From: Bacteroides sp.
GTDB lineage: Bacteria; Bacteroidota; Bacteroidia; Bacteroidales; Muribaculaceae
Reading direction: 5' to 3'
Length of the DNA stretch: 64,000 nt
NCBI GenBank assembly: GCA_014801815.1
Contig: JAAVDM010000051.1
Location: 19,163 to 83,162 of the forward strand
Every line of letters begins with the position of its first letter. Positions within the stretch are counted from its first letter, which is position 1. The position numbers and the translations under genes are program-made. Shown here in pieces: positions 8,577 through 17,514 of the stretch. Under the pieces are notes generated by a model that had not been told where the DNA came from, ran no database searches, and was given only the letters and a program-made list of their open reading frames with translations.

Positions 8577-9254
8577 CTATATGTACTGCCGTTCACCGAA
8601 TATTGCGGTACCCACACGCACCAGATTCGACCCTTCAGCCACAGCTATAGGCCAGTCGCCGCTCATACCCATAGAGATTACATCGAATCCGAGCAGTTCG
8701 TCACCGCATATCTGCCTTACACGTGTGAAAACATCGGCTATGGCACTGAAATCGGCACGCACACGCTCCATATCGTCGGTATTGGAGGCCATGCCCATCA
8801 CGCCGCAAATATGGGTATTGGTAAGTGTGCAGAAAGCATGACGACTGAAATAATCTATCACTTCTTCGGGCGAGAAGCCGAATTTGGTTTCCTCCTGAGC
8901 TACATGCACCTGCATTAGCACACGTGTCAGCACGCCGGCACGACGCGATTCGGAGTCAATAAGTTCAAGCAGGCGTTCGGTATCCACACTCTCTATCATC
9001 GACACCTTACCCATAAGACGTCGCACCTTATTGGTCTGAAGATGTCCTATGAAATGCCAGTTGATATCCGAAGGCAACACGGCCTCTTTCTCAAGAAGCT
9101 CGTTGACACGGCTTTCACCGAACAGTCGCTGACCGGCATCATAAGCCTCACGTATCGCCTCGGCCGGATGAAATTTCGACACCGCGACAAGTCTCACGCC
9201 TTCGGGCAGTTCGGAATGAAGCCGGCGTATCTCGGCAGCTATATCGTGACTCAT
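8577..9254 (-). CDS. YggS/PROSC family pyridoxal-phosphate-binding protein
   Basis: YggS proteins bind PLP without a known catalytic reaction and help maintain vitamin B6 and amino-acid balance. The PLP lysine is Lys27 in VAVSKFHP. Also visible are FGESRVNEL, WHFIGHLQTNK and the phosphate-binding region DVISMGMSGDWPIA followed by RVGTAIFG. Length 225 is typical. The start overlaps the stop of the upstream DUF4494 gene by 4 nt, implying translational coupling. Confidence 0.93.
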   Translation of the reverse strand: MSHDIAAEIRRLHSELPEGVRLVAVSKFHPAEAIREAYDAGQRLFGESRVNELLEKEAVLPSDINWHFIGHLQTNKVRRLMGKVSMIESVDTERLLELIDSESRRAGVLTRVLMQVHVAQEETKFGFSPEEVIDYFSRHAFCTLTNTHICGVMGMASNTDDMERVRADFSAIADVFTRVRQICGDELLGFDVISMGMSGDWPIAVAEGSNLVRVGTAIFGERQYI

Positions 9255-9703
9255 ACCTGTGTTTTATTGGGAGCACTCAGATCCAACGGATACACGTCCA
9301 TCAGAGGTGTCTCGGTGATAGATGCTATTTCATAATCACCCAGAGTGCCGGCCATGCCCTGCTCGAAACGGTCAAGAGCACCCTTGAAGTCGGAAGCCGC
9401 CACCAGCATGAAATTGGCTGTCTTCTTCTCGACACCTGTTTTTTCGTCAGGAGTTATGAAATTTACCTTTACCATATAATACTTATCGGCTGTCTCGTTA
9501 AAGAAAATCTCCGATATTTTGGTCTTTTTGACCGCAGATATCGAGAAGTCACCGGAAATAAACGGCTTCACCTCTTCGATAATGCGGGACTCAGCCTCTG
9601 TAAAGGAGAGAGCATCTACCAGATAGGGTTCATTGACTTTCTTGACCATGCCGTTTTCCTGCATACGGTCATACTTCACTTTACATTCAAACCAAAGGGC
9701 CAT
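9251..9703 (-). CDS. DUF4494 domain-containing protein
   Basis: This 150-residue cytoplasmic protein begins ALWFECKVKYDRMQENG and matches DUF4494, a family I know only from Bacteroidota and without an assigned function. The KVKYD..G..K....YLVDALSFTEAE pattern recalls small nucleic-acid or phage-associated proteins, but I would not assign a role. It is the first gene of a two-gene operon with yggS (4-nt overlap) and is divergent from the cytochrome bd operon. Confidence 0.8.
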   Translation of the reverse strand: MALWFECKVKYDRMQENGMVKKVNEPYLVDALSFTEAESRIIEEVKPFISGDFSISAVKKTKISEIFFNETADKYYMVKVNFITPDEKTGVEKKTANFMLVAASDFKGALDRFEQGMAGTLGDYEIASITETPLMDVYPLDLSAPNKTQV

Positions 9704-9811
9704 TTTGAGTGTGGGGTATTATTGGGTTTAATGTCATTTTTTCGGGTTACTGTCCCCCTCGGAGAGCTGTATGGTAAGGCTTCCGGGGGTACGGAAACCA
9801 TAATTTTTGTA

Positions 9812-9819
9812 CAAAGGTA
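9812..9819 (-). promoter_or_regulatory. putative -7 element for DUF4494-yggS
   Basis: CAAAGGTA on the plus strand is TACCTTTG on the minus strand, a match to TAnnTTTG about 109 nt upstream of the DUF4494 start. No TTG at the -33 distance is evident; a palindrome at 9836-9853 occupies that position instead, suggesting an activator- or repressor-controlled promoter. Confidence 0.5.
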
Positions 9820-9835
9820 CAAAATTTTTCGCCCC

Positions 9836-9853
9836 ATGTTATGTACATAACAT
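9836..9853. promoter_or_regulatory. 18-bp perfect palindrome, candidate operator in the cyd/DUF4494 divergent region
   Basis: ATGTTATGTACATAACAT is its own reverse complement. It lies 34 nt upstream of the DUF4492 start and just upstream of a -7-like TAACTTG (9863-9869), and also covers the -33 position of the divergent DUF4494 promoter. A two-fold symmetric site here fits a dimeric regulator such as a CRP/FNR-type redox sensor controlling cytochrome bd. The regulator is inferred, not seen. Confidence 0.5.
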
Positions 9854-9886
9854 TTTTTTAACTAACTTGCACACCAATTTTCCAAC

Positions 9887-10219
9887 ATGCTTTCTCTCCT
9901 GCCTGATTTCAACACTATGTCTGAACTCTTCAATACACTAATGCAACGCGGGTATCATCTGTGTGCCCGTATCGCCGACCTCTATATCGACGGTTTCCGC
10001 AATATGACCGTAGGACGTACACTTTGGGCCATAATAGGCTTGAAGTTAGTAGTGTTTTTCCTCATAATGCGTCTGTGTTTCTTCCCCAACCTGCTGAAGC
10101 GCGATTTTGATACAGATGACCAGCGTGCCGACCATGTACGCCATGAACTCACCTCACGTTCCACTCCGCTCTCCACAGATTCAGCAACATATCTAAAATC
10201 AAACTATACTAACCCCTAA
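9887..10219 (+). CDS. DUF4492 small membrane protein, cyd-associated
   Basis: The 110-residue protein has one clear membrane helix (TLWAIIGLKLVVFFLIMRLCFF, about 45-66) preceded by ADLYIDGFRNMTVGR and followed by FPNLLKRDFDTDD. This matches DUF4492, a small family encoded just before cydA in many Bacteroidota. Position 12 nt before cydA suggests a role in assembly or stability of cytochrome bd, perhaps like CydX/CydY, but that is inference. Met11 (9917) is an alternative start. The hydrophilic 40-residue tail looks poorly conserved. Confidence 0.75.
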   Translation: MLSLLPDFNTMSELFNTLMQRGYHLCARIADLYIDGFRNMTVGRTLWAIIGLKLVVFFLIMRLCFFPNLLKRDFDTDDQRADHVRHELTSRSTPLSTDSATYLKSNYTNP

Positions 10220-10231
10220 CACTACAAGACA

Positions 10232-11800
10232 ATGGAAGATTTAATGACAGTTGTCGATTGGTCGCGATGGCAATTTGCTCTGACCGCCATCTACCACTGG
10301 CTCTTCGTCCCGTTGACGCTGGGTCTGTCGGTGATGGTGGCAATTATGGAGACTATCTACGTCCGCACCAATTCCCCGAAGTGGCTTGCAGCCACTAAAT
10401 TCTGGATGACACTTTTCGGCATCAACTTCGCCATAGGTGTCGCCACCGGTCTGGTTCTCGAATTTGAGTTCGGTACCAACTGGAGCAATTATTCATGGTT
10501 TGTCGGTGATATCTTCGGCGCTCCGCTTGCAATCGAGGGTATCGTGGCTTTTTTCATGGAGTCAACCTTCGTAGCCGTCATGTTCTTCGGCTGGGATAAG
10601 GTGGGACGCGGTTTCCATCTCACGGCCACATGGCTCACCGCCATAGGTGCTTCGATTTCGGCTCTGTGGATTCTTGTCGCCAACGCTTGGATGCAGTATC
10701 CTGCCGGCACAGAATTTGACCCCGCGCAGATGCGTAACATCATGACTGACTTCTGGGCTCTTTTCTCGGGTGTGGCAGTCAATAAGTTCTTCCATGCCGT
10801 ATTCAGCGGTTGGGCTCTTGCCGGTGTCTTTGTCATCGGTGTAAGCTGCTGGATGCTCTTCATCAACCGTAACACAGCTTTTGCTCTGCGTTCTATCAAG
10901 GTCGGTGCATGGACAGGTCTGGCAGGTCTGCTGCTGACTATGTACACAGGCGACGGTTCAGCTGTTGAAGTGACACGTTGCCAACCTATGAAACTCGCAG
11001 CTATGGAAGGTCTTTATCACGGTTCGTCCGAACAGAGCCTCGTAGCCTTCGGCCTTGTAAATCCCGACAAGTCTTGGAATAACACCGAAGACGAATATCT
11101 CTTCTCGCTTGAGATACCTTACGGACTCTCGATTCTGGCCAATCACGATATGCACTCATTTGTGCCCGGTATCTCCGACATCATCAAGGGTGTCAGTGTC
11201 AACGCTCAGGGTGACACAATAAATACCGTCTCATACGCCGAGCGTATAGCACGAGGCAAACAGGCTCACGAGGCTCTGCGCCGTTATGATATAGCGCGTG
11301 CCAACGGTGACAAGGCGGCTATGGCAACCGCACAGAAGGCCCTTCAAGCTGACTATAAATACTTCGGTTACGGTTATTTCGACTCTGTAGACGAAGCTAT
11401 CCCGCCGGTAGGTATGACATTTTATTCATTCCGCATTATGGTGATGCTGGGTTCATACTTCCTGCTGTTCTACATAGTGGTGCTCTTCGGTGTCTATTAC
11501 CGCGACTGGCTGTTGCACTCACGCTGGATGCAGGTTGTGGCTATGCTGTCAGTGCCTCTGATGTGGGTATGCTCTGAGGCCGGCTGGATTGTAGCCGAGG
11601 TTGGCCGTCAACCCTGGACCGTACAGGACTTGCTGCCCACACGCGCCGCCATCTCATCACTTCCCGCTTCGTCGGTCATCACTACCTTCTGGCTCTTCGC
11701 CGGCATCTTTACCATTCTGCTTATTGCTGAGGTCAGCATCATGATGCACCAGATCAGCATCCGCTCCACTCAGGATTTAGAAACCGCTACTACACACTGA
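10232..11800 (+). CDS. cydA: cytochrome bd quinol oxidase subunit I
   Basis: CydA carries hemes b558, b595 and d, oxidises quinol and reduces O2 to water in the inner membrane. At 522 residues it has the usual length. His22 in the TAIYHWLFVPLTLG helix corresponds to the N-terminal heme ligand, and GRQPWTVQDLLPTRAA near residues 456-471 is the diagnostic CydA motif. The periplasmic Q-loop region (about 225-390) is present. It is flanked by DUF4492 and cydB with gaps of 12 and 5 nt, so all three should form one operon. This oxidase suits nanaerobic or oxygen-scavenging conditions. Confidence 0.97.
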   Translation: MEDLMTVVDWSRWQFALTAIYHWLFVPLTLGLSVMVAIMETIYVRTNSPKWLAATKFWMTLFGINFAIGVATGLVLEFEFGTNWSNYSWFVGDIFGAPLAIEGIVAFFMESTFVAVMFFGWDKVGRGFHLTATWLTAIGASISALWILVANAWMQYPAGTEFDPAQMRNIMTDFWALFSGVAVNKFFHAVFSGWALAGVFVIGVSCWMLFINRNTAFALRSIKVGAWTGLAGLLLTMYTGDGSAVEVTRCQPMKLAAMEGLYHGSSEQSLVAFGLVNPDKSWNNTEDEYLFSLEIPYGLSILANHDMHSFVPGISDIIKGVSVNAQGDTINTVSYAERIARGKQAHEALRRYDIARANGDKAAMATAQKALQADYKYFGYGYFDSVDEAIPPVGMTFYSFRIMVMLGSYFLLFYIVVLFGVYYRDWLLHSRWMQVVAMLSVPLMWVCSEAGWIVAEVGRQPWTVQDLLPTRAAISSLPASSVITTFWLFAGIFTILLIAEVSIMMHQISIRSTQDLETATTH

Positions 11801-11805
11801 AAGTC

Positions 11806-12954
11806 ATGACACTCGAATTTCTTCAGAATTATTGGTGGCTGCTCGTCTCCATATTGGGCGGCATCCTTGTGTTTCTGCTCTTCGTACAGGGCGGACAGTC
11901 AATGTTGCTCTCCACACGCTCGGCCGAACGCCGCGAACTCATAGTCAACTCACTCGGACGTAAATGGGAACTCACCTTCACTACCCTTGTGGTATTCGGC
12001 GGTGCCGCTTTCGCCTCATTCCCTCTCTTTTATTCTACCAGTTTCGGTGGTGCCTACTGGCTGTGGCTCATCATTCTGTTCTCGTTCGTACTGCAGGCAG
12101 TGAGTTATGAATACCGCAACAAGCGCGGTAATGTCTACGGCACAGCCACCTACGATCTGTTCCTTTTTCTCAACGGTCTGGTAGGCTGTGTACTTCTCGG
12201 CGTGGCTGTGGGCATGTTCTTCTTCGGCGGGGAATTCACCGTTTCACGCGGCAACCTGCTTGACAACACCGCACCCGTTATTTCAAACTGGGCTCCCACA
12301 CACGGATTCGAGGCTATGGCCGACTGGCGCAACCTCGTACTTGGCATAGCCGTGTTCTTCCTTGCACGCACACTGGCCTGTCTCTACATGATAAACAACA
12401 TCGACAATTATCCTTACCGCGATTCACTGCGCCAGCGCTGTCTTATCTACGGAGGTTGTTTCCTGATTTTCTTCCTGTGGTTCCTCGGTGTGCTATTCAC
12501 CACTACCGGTTACGCTTATACCACTGATGAACTCGGCAACACAACCGTTACGCCAATAAGCTGTAAGTATTTCTATAATTACATAGATCTGTGGTGGGCG
12601 GGCCTCACACTGCTTATCGGTGTTGCTCTGACTCTGCTCGGCTGGATATGTACTGTAATGCGCCGTCACTACACATACGGTATCTGGCCTACAGGTTTCG
12701 GTGTGTTCCTCGTAGTAATGAGTCTGTTCTGGGTGGCCGGCTACAACGATACAGCATTCTACCCCTCGACTATTGACCCCGATTCGTCACTCACACTGCG
12801 CAACGCCTCTTCGTCATACTTCACTCTCACAGTTATGAGCTACGTATCGTTGCTCATTCCGATCGTGCTGCTCTACATAGCCTACGTATGGCATTGTATG
12901 GACCGCCGCAAACTCAGCATAGACGAACTGCGCACTGCCGAACATAAGTATTGA
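11806..12954 (+). CDS. cydB: cytochrome bd quinol oxidase subunit II
   Basis: CydB is the second integral membrane subunit of the bd oxidase. The 382-residue protein has about eight or nine hydrophobic helices, starts LEFLQNYWWLLVSILGG and has a near-N-terminal FVQGGQSM segment typical of Bacteroidota CydB. It follows cydA by 5 nt. A GC-rich hairpin (12984-13020) downstream probably ends the transcript. Confidence 0.95.
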   Translation: MTLEFLQNYWWLLVSILGGILVFLLFVQGGQSMLLSTRSAERRELIVNSLGRKWELTFTTLVVFGGAAFASFPLFYSTSFGGAYWLWLIILFSFVLQAVSYEYRNKRGNVYGTATYDLFLFLNGLVGCVLLGVAVGMFFFGGEFTVSRGNLLDNTAPVISNWAPTHGFEAMADWRNLVLGIAVFFLARTLACLYMINNIDNYPYRDSLRQRCLIYGGCFLIFFLWFLGVLFTTTGYAYTTDELGNTTVTPISCKYFYNYIDLWWAGLTLLIGVALTLLGWICTVMRRHYTYGIWPTGFGVFLVVMSLFWVAGYNDTAFYPSTIDPDSSLTLRNASSSYFTLTVMSYVSLLIPIVLLYIAYVWHCMDRRKLSIDELRTAEHKY

Positions 12955-12983
12955 TTCCTTTATCAGTAATCTATGACTGACAG

Positions 12984-13020
12984 ACGGCCTCCGCTGACAT
13001 TGTGTGTCGGCGGAGGCCGT
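12984..13020 (+). terminator. stem-loop after cydB
   Basis: The 11-bp arms ACGGCCTCCGC (12984-12994) and GCGGAGGCCGT (13010-13020) enclose a 15-nt loop that can pair further (TGACA/TGTCG, one mismatch). It starts 29 nt after the cydB stop. There is no T-run, so partial termination is possible. It also lies inside the longest reading frame of the next gene and argues against that frame's upstream start. Confidence 0.65.
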
Positions 13021-13047
13021 TACAAACCTCTATACAACTCCTGTCAC

Positions 13048-13617
13048 ATGAACATTTACTGGCAATTATTCTCCTCTTTCTTCAAAATAGGTGCGTTCAC
13101 CTTCGGAGGCGGGTGGGCCATGATTTCCATTATTGAACGTGAGATAGTCGACAAACGTCACTGGATAGAACGTGATGACTTTCTCGACCTGTTGGCTATA
13201 GCCCAGTCACTGCCCGGTATTCTGGCGGTAAACATCGCTACTGCCGTAGGCGACAAAATAAAGGGCACACGAGGCAGTATACTCGCCTCGCTCGGCACGA
13301 TACTACCTTCATTCCTTATCATTCTGGCCATAGCTATCTTCCTTACCCCCGAGACTATCAAAGGCAACCGTGCTCTCTCGGCCATCTTCATGGGTATACG
13401 CCCGGCTGTCGTAGCCCTTATCATCGCTCCTGTCATAACCTCGGCCAAAGCCGCCAAACTGACATGGCGCACTGTATGGATTCCCTTAGTGGTAGCCCTG
13501 CTGATATCGCTCAATCTCGGCACAGTGTCAAGCCCCATACTCTACATTATACTCGGAGCCCTCGGCGGTTGGGCAGTATGGTATATCGGGCAACGTGGTA
13601 CCCGAAAAAAAGTATAA
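13048..13617 (+). CDS. chromate transporter family protein, first half-size subunit
   Basis: This belongs to the CHR family (189 residues from the chosen start MNIYWQLFSSFFKIG). The signature FGGGWAMISIIEREIV near residues 21-36 and DDFLDLLAIAQSLPG match the family's repeat. Four to six membrane helices follow. Some family members export chromate; in gut anaerobes the natural substrate is unknown. The open frame extends 25 codons upstream, but that part encodes the cydB hairpin, so I use 13048. The second half-size protein follows 18 nt later, and the pair likely forms a heterodimer. Confidence 0.85.
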   Translation: MNIYWQLFSSFFKIGAFTFGGGWAMISIIEREIVDKRHWIERDDFLDLLAIAQSLPGILAVNIATAVGDKIKGTRGSILASLGTILPSFLIILAIAIFLTPETIKGNRALSAIFMGIRPAVVALIIAPVITSAKAAKLTWRTVWIPLVVALLISLNLGTVSSPILYIILGALGGWAVWYIGQRGTRKKV

Positions 13618-13635
13618 CCTATTTCAGCAACTGAC

Positions 13636-14244
13636 ATGCAGATATACTGGCAACTTATATGGGCCTATCTGAAAATAGGCATATTCGGTTTCGGCGGCGG
13701 TTATGCCATGCTGTCGCTTGTAGAACATTCAGTAGTTGACCCCGGCTGGATAAGCGAACAGACATTCACCGACATTGTGGCCATATCACAGATGACTCCA
13801 GGCCCTATCGGTATCAATTCGGCTACCTATATCGGGTTCGTGGCTCCGGGTCAGGTCAATCCCGAACTTTCAGGCATCGGCTGGGGTCTGCTCGGCTCTC
13901 TGGTATGTACATTAGCTGTAGTACTCCCCTCTTTCTTTCTGGTACTCTACAGTTCACACTTCATACGGCGCCACAACGAAAGCGGTGTCATCAAGGCCAT
14001 ATTCGCAGGTCTGCGACCGGTAGTAGTCGGCCTGATAGCATCGGCCGCCATACTGCTGATGAACGCCTCAAACTTCTGTCCCGACGGTGAGAGAACTCAG
14101 CTCATCACCAGTATCATAATATGTGCGGCAGCATTCTGTCTGGTATTCTTCTCCATACCCTTCAGAGGGAAAAAAGTCAAACTGCACCCTATTCTGGTAA
14201 TAATCCTTGCCGGTCTGGCCGGCTATCTCATATATGCCTTCTGA
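13636..14244 (+). CDS. chromate transporter family protein, second half-size subunit
   Basis: This 202-residue membrane protein is the partner of the preceding gene. It has IGIFGFGGGYAMLSLVEHSVV near residues 14-34 and the ISQMTPGPIGINSATYIG motif, which is characteristic of the second subunit of split CHR transporters. Long-chain CHR proteins have both halves in one polypeptide; here they are two genes in tandem. folC starts 7 nt after this stop. Confidence 0.87.
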   Translation: MQIYWQLIWAYLKIGIFGFGGGYAMLSLVEHSVVDPGWISEQTFTDIVAISQMTPGPIGINSATYIGFVAPGQVNPELSGIGWGLLGSLVCTLAVVLPSFFLVLYSSHFIRRHNESGVIKAIFAGLRPVVVGLIASAAILLMNASNFCPDGERTQLITSIIICAAAFCLVFFSIPFRGKKVKLHPILVIILAGLAGYLIYAF

Positions 14245-14251
14245 TACAATA

Positions 14252-15619
14252 ATGCAGTCACAACAGAAAGAACTCGGTTCATTTTCACGTCCCGGCGCTG
14301 ACACCGTCTACGATGAGGCAATACAGTTTCTCTATTCACAGCTCCCCATGTTCTCACGTGTGGGCGCGGCAGCTTATAAACCCGGTCTTGACACTACCAT
14401 CGAACTTGACCGTATATTCGGTCACCCACACAGACATTTCAAGTCCATACACATAGGCGGCACCAACGGCAAAGGCAGTACATCACACACACTCGCCGCT
14501 ATGCTTCAGGCGCAGGGCTATAAAGTAGGTCTGTACACATCACCTCATCTTGTCGACTTCCGCGAGCGCATACGTGTTAACGGTGAGATGATTCCCCGCA
14601 GTGCAGTCACCGATTTTGTAGAGCGCTGGCGGCTGTCGTCAAGTGAGCTGCACCCCTCCTTTTTCGAACTAACCATGATGATGGCTTTCGATTGGTTTGC
14701 CCGTCAGGAAGTAGATTATGCTGTCATCGAAGTAGGTATGGGCGGACGTCTTGACTCGACCAATATCATAACTCCCGTAGCCACAGTAATAACCAACATC
14801 TCACCCGACCACATGCAGTTTCTCGGCAATACTCTGCCTGCCATAGCAAAGGAGAAAGCCGGTATTATCAAAAGCGGTATCCCTGTGGTGATAGGTGAGG
14901 CTGAAGGTGATGTGCGGCAGGTGTTTGAACAGCGTGCAGCCGAGGTGGGTACTGACATTGTATTTGCCGATGACGAAGCTCTGCTGCTATCGGCTGACGA
15001 AGCCGAACTTTCGGGCTTCGACTGTGAGAGCGATTCTCCCGGACATTTTCACTTTGCCTTATCCGGCGACTATCAGAAAGCAAACGCCAACACACTGCTG
15101 TCGGCTGTTGCAATGCTGCGCCGCTACGGTGTCCGTCTTGATGATGAAGCGGTATGCCGGGGTTTTGCCAAGGTGGAGCAACTCACCGGATTGCGCGGCC
15201 GCTGGACCATACTCAGTCAGCGACCTCTGGCTATATGCGACACAGGCCATAACGAGGCCGGGCTGCGTTACAACATGACTCAGCTTGAACGCCTGATGTC
15301 ACGGCGTCCCGGAGCAAGTCTGCGTATGATAATGGGCTTCGTGGCCGATAAGGCAATTGACCATATTTTAGGCTTACTGCCACGCGCAGCAATCTATTAT
15401 ATAACTCAGGCTGCCATACCGCGTGCCCTTCCTGCTGCCGAACTCCTTAAACTTGCCACAGCCGCCGGTCTTGACTGTCGGCTATGCCCCACTCCGGTCG
15501 AGGCATGGCGAATGGCAGTGTCGGAAGCCAATGCCGACGACATCATCTATATCGGCGGTTCGACATTCGTGGTGGCCGATTTGCTGGCATGGCTTGACAC
15601 TGAAGCCACGCAGTCCTAA
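14252..15619 (+). CDS. folC: bifunctional folylpolyglutamate synthase/dihydrofolate synthase
   Basis: FolC adds glutamate to dihydropteroate or folates using ATP. The P-loop HIGGTNGKGSTSHTLA, LYTSPHLVDFRERI, and the segment VIEVGMGGRLDSTN are all family hallmarks. Later regions LTGLRGRW and CDTGHNEAG are also typical. I choose 14252 as start because it follows the transporter stop; two upstream ATGs (14207, 14234) overlap that gene. The resulting 455 residues are slightly longer than the usual 420-440, so the N-terminus may start a little later. A 25-bp inverted repeat follows the stop. Confidence 0.93.
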   Translation: MQSQQKELGSFSRPGADTVYDEAIQFLYSQLPMFSRVGAAAYKPGLDTTIELDRIFGHPHRHFKSIHIGGTNGKGSTSHTLAAMLQAQGYKVGLYTSPHLVDFRERIRVNGEMIPRSAVTDFVERWRLSSSELHPSFFELTMMMAFDWFARQEVDYAVIEVGMGGRLDSTNIITPVATVITNISPDHMQFLGNTLPAIAKEKAGIIKSGIPVVIGEAEGDVRQVFEQRAAEVGTDIVFADDEALLLSADEAELSGFDCESDSPGHFHFALSGDYQKANANTLLSAVAMLRRYGVRLDDEAVCRGFAKVEQLTGLRGRWTILSQRPLAICDTGHNEAGLRYNMTQLERLMSRRPGASLRMIMGFVADKAIDHILGLLPRAAIYYITQAAIPRALPAAELLKLATAAGLDCRLCPTPVEAWRMAVSEANADDIIYIGGSTFVVADLLAWLDTEATQS

Positions 15620-15644
15620 CTGCGTGCATCTCGGACAAATATCG

Positions 15645-15705
15645 TAAAAACAGACTACGCGGCTAAGGAGGACATTATGTTCCTTAGCCGCGTAGTCTGT
15701 TTTTA
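15645..15705. terminator. 25-bp perfect inverted repeat, bidirectional terminator between folC and rng
   Basis: The arms 15645-15669 and 15681-15705 are exact reverse complements with an 11-nt loop. The outer ends are A5 on the left and T5 on the right, so a stem with a U-tract forms whichever strand is transcribed. It serves folC (ending 15619) and rng (ending 15755). Confidence 0.88.
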
Positions 15706-15754
15706 ATGTAATATGGTCAGCAGGATTCCTCCCTCACGGGGATTCGTGCCAACG

Positions 15755-17383
15755 CTAATCGTCATTATCTTTATCGTGGTTCTTCATACGCGAATGCGTC
15801 TTGGTCTGGTTGCTGTTCAGGTCGCGTTCTTCCTTCAGGTCAACTTCCTTCTGTTCGGAGTCAATGACACGATACTGCAGATAGGCCAGAGATTCATCGG
15901 CTATAATCTTGAAATTGCGGCCGTATCGGCGGCGCCATGTGCCGTAGAGTGAGAAGAGGCCCTTCTTGATATAAGCCTCGACGTATGGGTGTACATACAT
16001 CACGAACTTCTTGATCTGAAGATGATTCACCAGATAATCGAGTTTCTCATCGAGTTTGTCGGTGAAAAGCAGCGAAGGCTGTACCTCACCACGGCCGTAA
16101 CACGACGGACACGTCTCGGCGGTGGTTATGTCGAGAGCCGGACGCACGCGCTGGCGTGTTATCTGCATCAGACCGAATTTGCTGAGGGGCAGAATGTTAT
16201 GTCTGGCTCGATCGTTGGCCATGACTTCGCGCATGTGATCGAAGAGGGTCTGGCGGTGTTCGGCTTTGGCCATGTCAATAAAGTCGATGACAATAATACC
16301 GCCCATGTCGCGCAGGCGAAGCTGACGTGCTATTTCGTCAGCAGCCTTCAGATTGACATCAAGAGCGTTCGACTCCTGATCGGGACTTGCCTTCGAGCGG
16401 TTGCCTGAGTTGACGTCTATGACATGCAGTGCTTCAGTATGCTCTATTATGATGTATGCACCGCTCTTAAACGAGACTGTCTTGCCGAAACTACTCTTTA
16501 TCTGACGTGTGACATTGAAATGGTCAAATATAGGAATCTCCTTGTTATAGAGCTTCACTATGTCCTTCGTTTCAGGTGCTATCAGTGTCACATAGTTCTG
16601 TATCTGGGTGAAGGTTTCGGCTTCATTGACCCATATACTCTCGAAGGTAGGGCTGAAAATGTCGCGTATCACGCTCACTGCTCTTGAGTCTTCCTCATAG
16701 ATAAGGGCCGGCGGCTGGCTGCGCTGCATTTTACCTATCGCCTCCTCCCAGTTTTTTACGAGAGTACGCATCTCATGATTGAGCTCAGCCACACGCTTGT
16801 TCTCGGCCGATGTTCTCACTATGACTCCGAAGCCTTTGGGTTTGATGCTGCTGATAAGCTGACGAAGGCGGATTTTCTCTTCGGTCGACTTTATCTTCTG
16901 CGAAATCGAGATTTTGTCGCCAAACGGTATCAGCACCATGAACCGTCCGGTGAATGACAGTTCGGTGGTGAGTCTCGGCCCTTTAGACGATATCGGTTCC
17001 TTGGCTATCTGCACCATGAGTTCCTGACCCGGCTGCAGAAGGTCCTGAATGGTTCCCGTCTTGGGTATATCGGGCAGAGATTTGAACTTCGATATATTGG
17101 GCAGGCGCTTTTTGTCGGCCAGTGCCTCCTTGACAAAAGCCTGATAGGTCGAGAATTGGGCACCTAGATCGAGATAATGAAGAAAAGCGTCTTTCTCATA
17201 GCCGACATCTACAAAAGCTGCATTCAGACCCGGCATTATCTTCTTGACTTTGGCCAGATAGAGGTCACCTACGGCGTAGGCAATGTTACGGCTCTCTTTC
17301 TGCAAAGATACAAGACGCGAGTCCTCAAGCAGGGCTATCGAGATGTCTTTCTGCTGTACATCGACTATCAGTTCGCTTTTCAT
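15755..17383 (-). CDS. rng: ribonuclease E/G family protein (ribonuclease G)
   Basis: RNase G is an endoribonuclease for rRNA 5' maturation and mRNA decay. The 542-residue protein has an N-terminal S1 domain (about 38-130, VKKIMPGLNAAFVDVGYEKDAFLH), the 5'-sensor/RNase H-like region, the catalytic DVNSG and GGIIVIDFIDM segments with their metal-binding aspartates, and CPSCYGRG for the zinc link. It lacks the long disordered degradosome tail of RNase E. The last 40 residues are charged and low-complexity. It is downstream of the tiny basic protein gene on the same strand. Confidence 0.93.
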   Translation of the reverse strand: MKSELIVDVQQKDISIALLEDSRLVSLQKESRNIAYAVGDLYLAKVKKIMPGLNAAFVDVGYEKDAFLHYLDLGAQFSTYQAFVKEALADKKRLPNISKFKSLPDIPKTGTIQDLLQPGQELMVQIAKEPISSKGPRLTTELSFTGRFMVLIPFGDKISISQKIKSTEEKIRLRQLISSIKPKGFGVIVRTSAENKRVAELNHEMRTLVKNWEEAIGKMQRSQPPALIYEEDSRAVSVIRDIFSPTFESIWVNEAETFTQIQNYVTLIAPETKDIVKLYNKEIPIFDHFNVTRQIKSSFGKTVSFKSGAYIIIEHTEALHVIDVNSGNRSKASPDQESNALDVNLKAADEIARQLRLRDMGGIIVIDFIDMAKAEHRQTLFDHMREVMANDRARHNILPLSKFGLMQITRQRVRPALDITTAETCPSCYGRGEVQPSLLFTDKLDEKLDYLVNHLQIKKFVMYVHPYVEAYIKKGLFSLYGTWRRRYGRNFKIIADESLAYLQYRVIDSEQKEVDLKEERDLNSNQTKTHSRMKNHDKDNDD

Positions 17384-17400
17384 TACGGTGTATTATGAAA

Positions 17401-17456
17401 AAAGAACAAACTGTGGCATGTCGCGTTCAGATGCGTCAATCGCCTGTTTGTTCTTT
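17401..17456. repeat. 11-bp inverted repeat upstream of rng
   Basis: AAAGAACAAAC at 17401-17411 and GTTTGTTCTTT at 17446-17456 are perfect reverse complements around a 34-nt spacer, 18 nt upstream of the rng start. It could form a leader hairpin in the rng mRNA. RNase E/G genes often autoregulate through their 5' UTR, but that link is inference here. Confidence 0.5.
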
Positions 17457-17468
17457 GAGACTGTAGCT

Positions 17469-17491
17469 GCCGGCCTCAGTCCGGGGCCGGC
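17469..17491 (-). terminator. short GC-rich hairpin after the tiny basic protein gene
   Basis: GCCGGCC (17469-17475) pairs with GGCCGGC (17485-17491) around a 9-nt loop, 23 nt past the stop of the 17515-17604 gene on the minus strand. A T-tract is absent. Confidence 0.45.
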
Positions 17492-17514
17492 GGCCCTATG
17501 CGTGTCCGTCGTTA

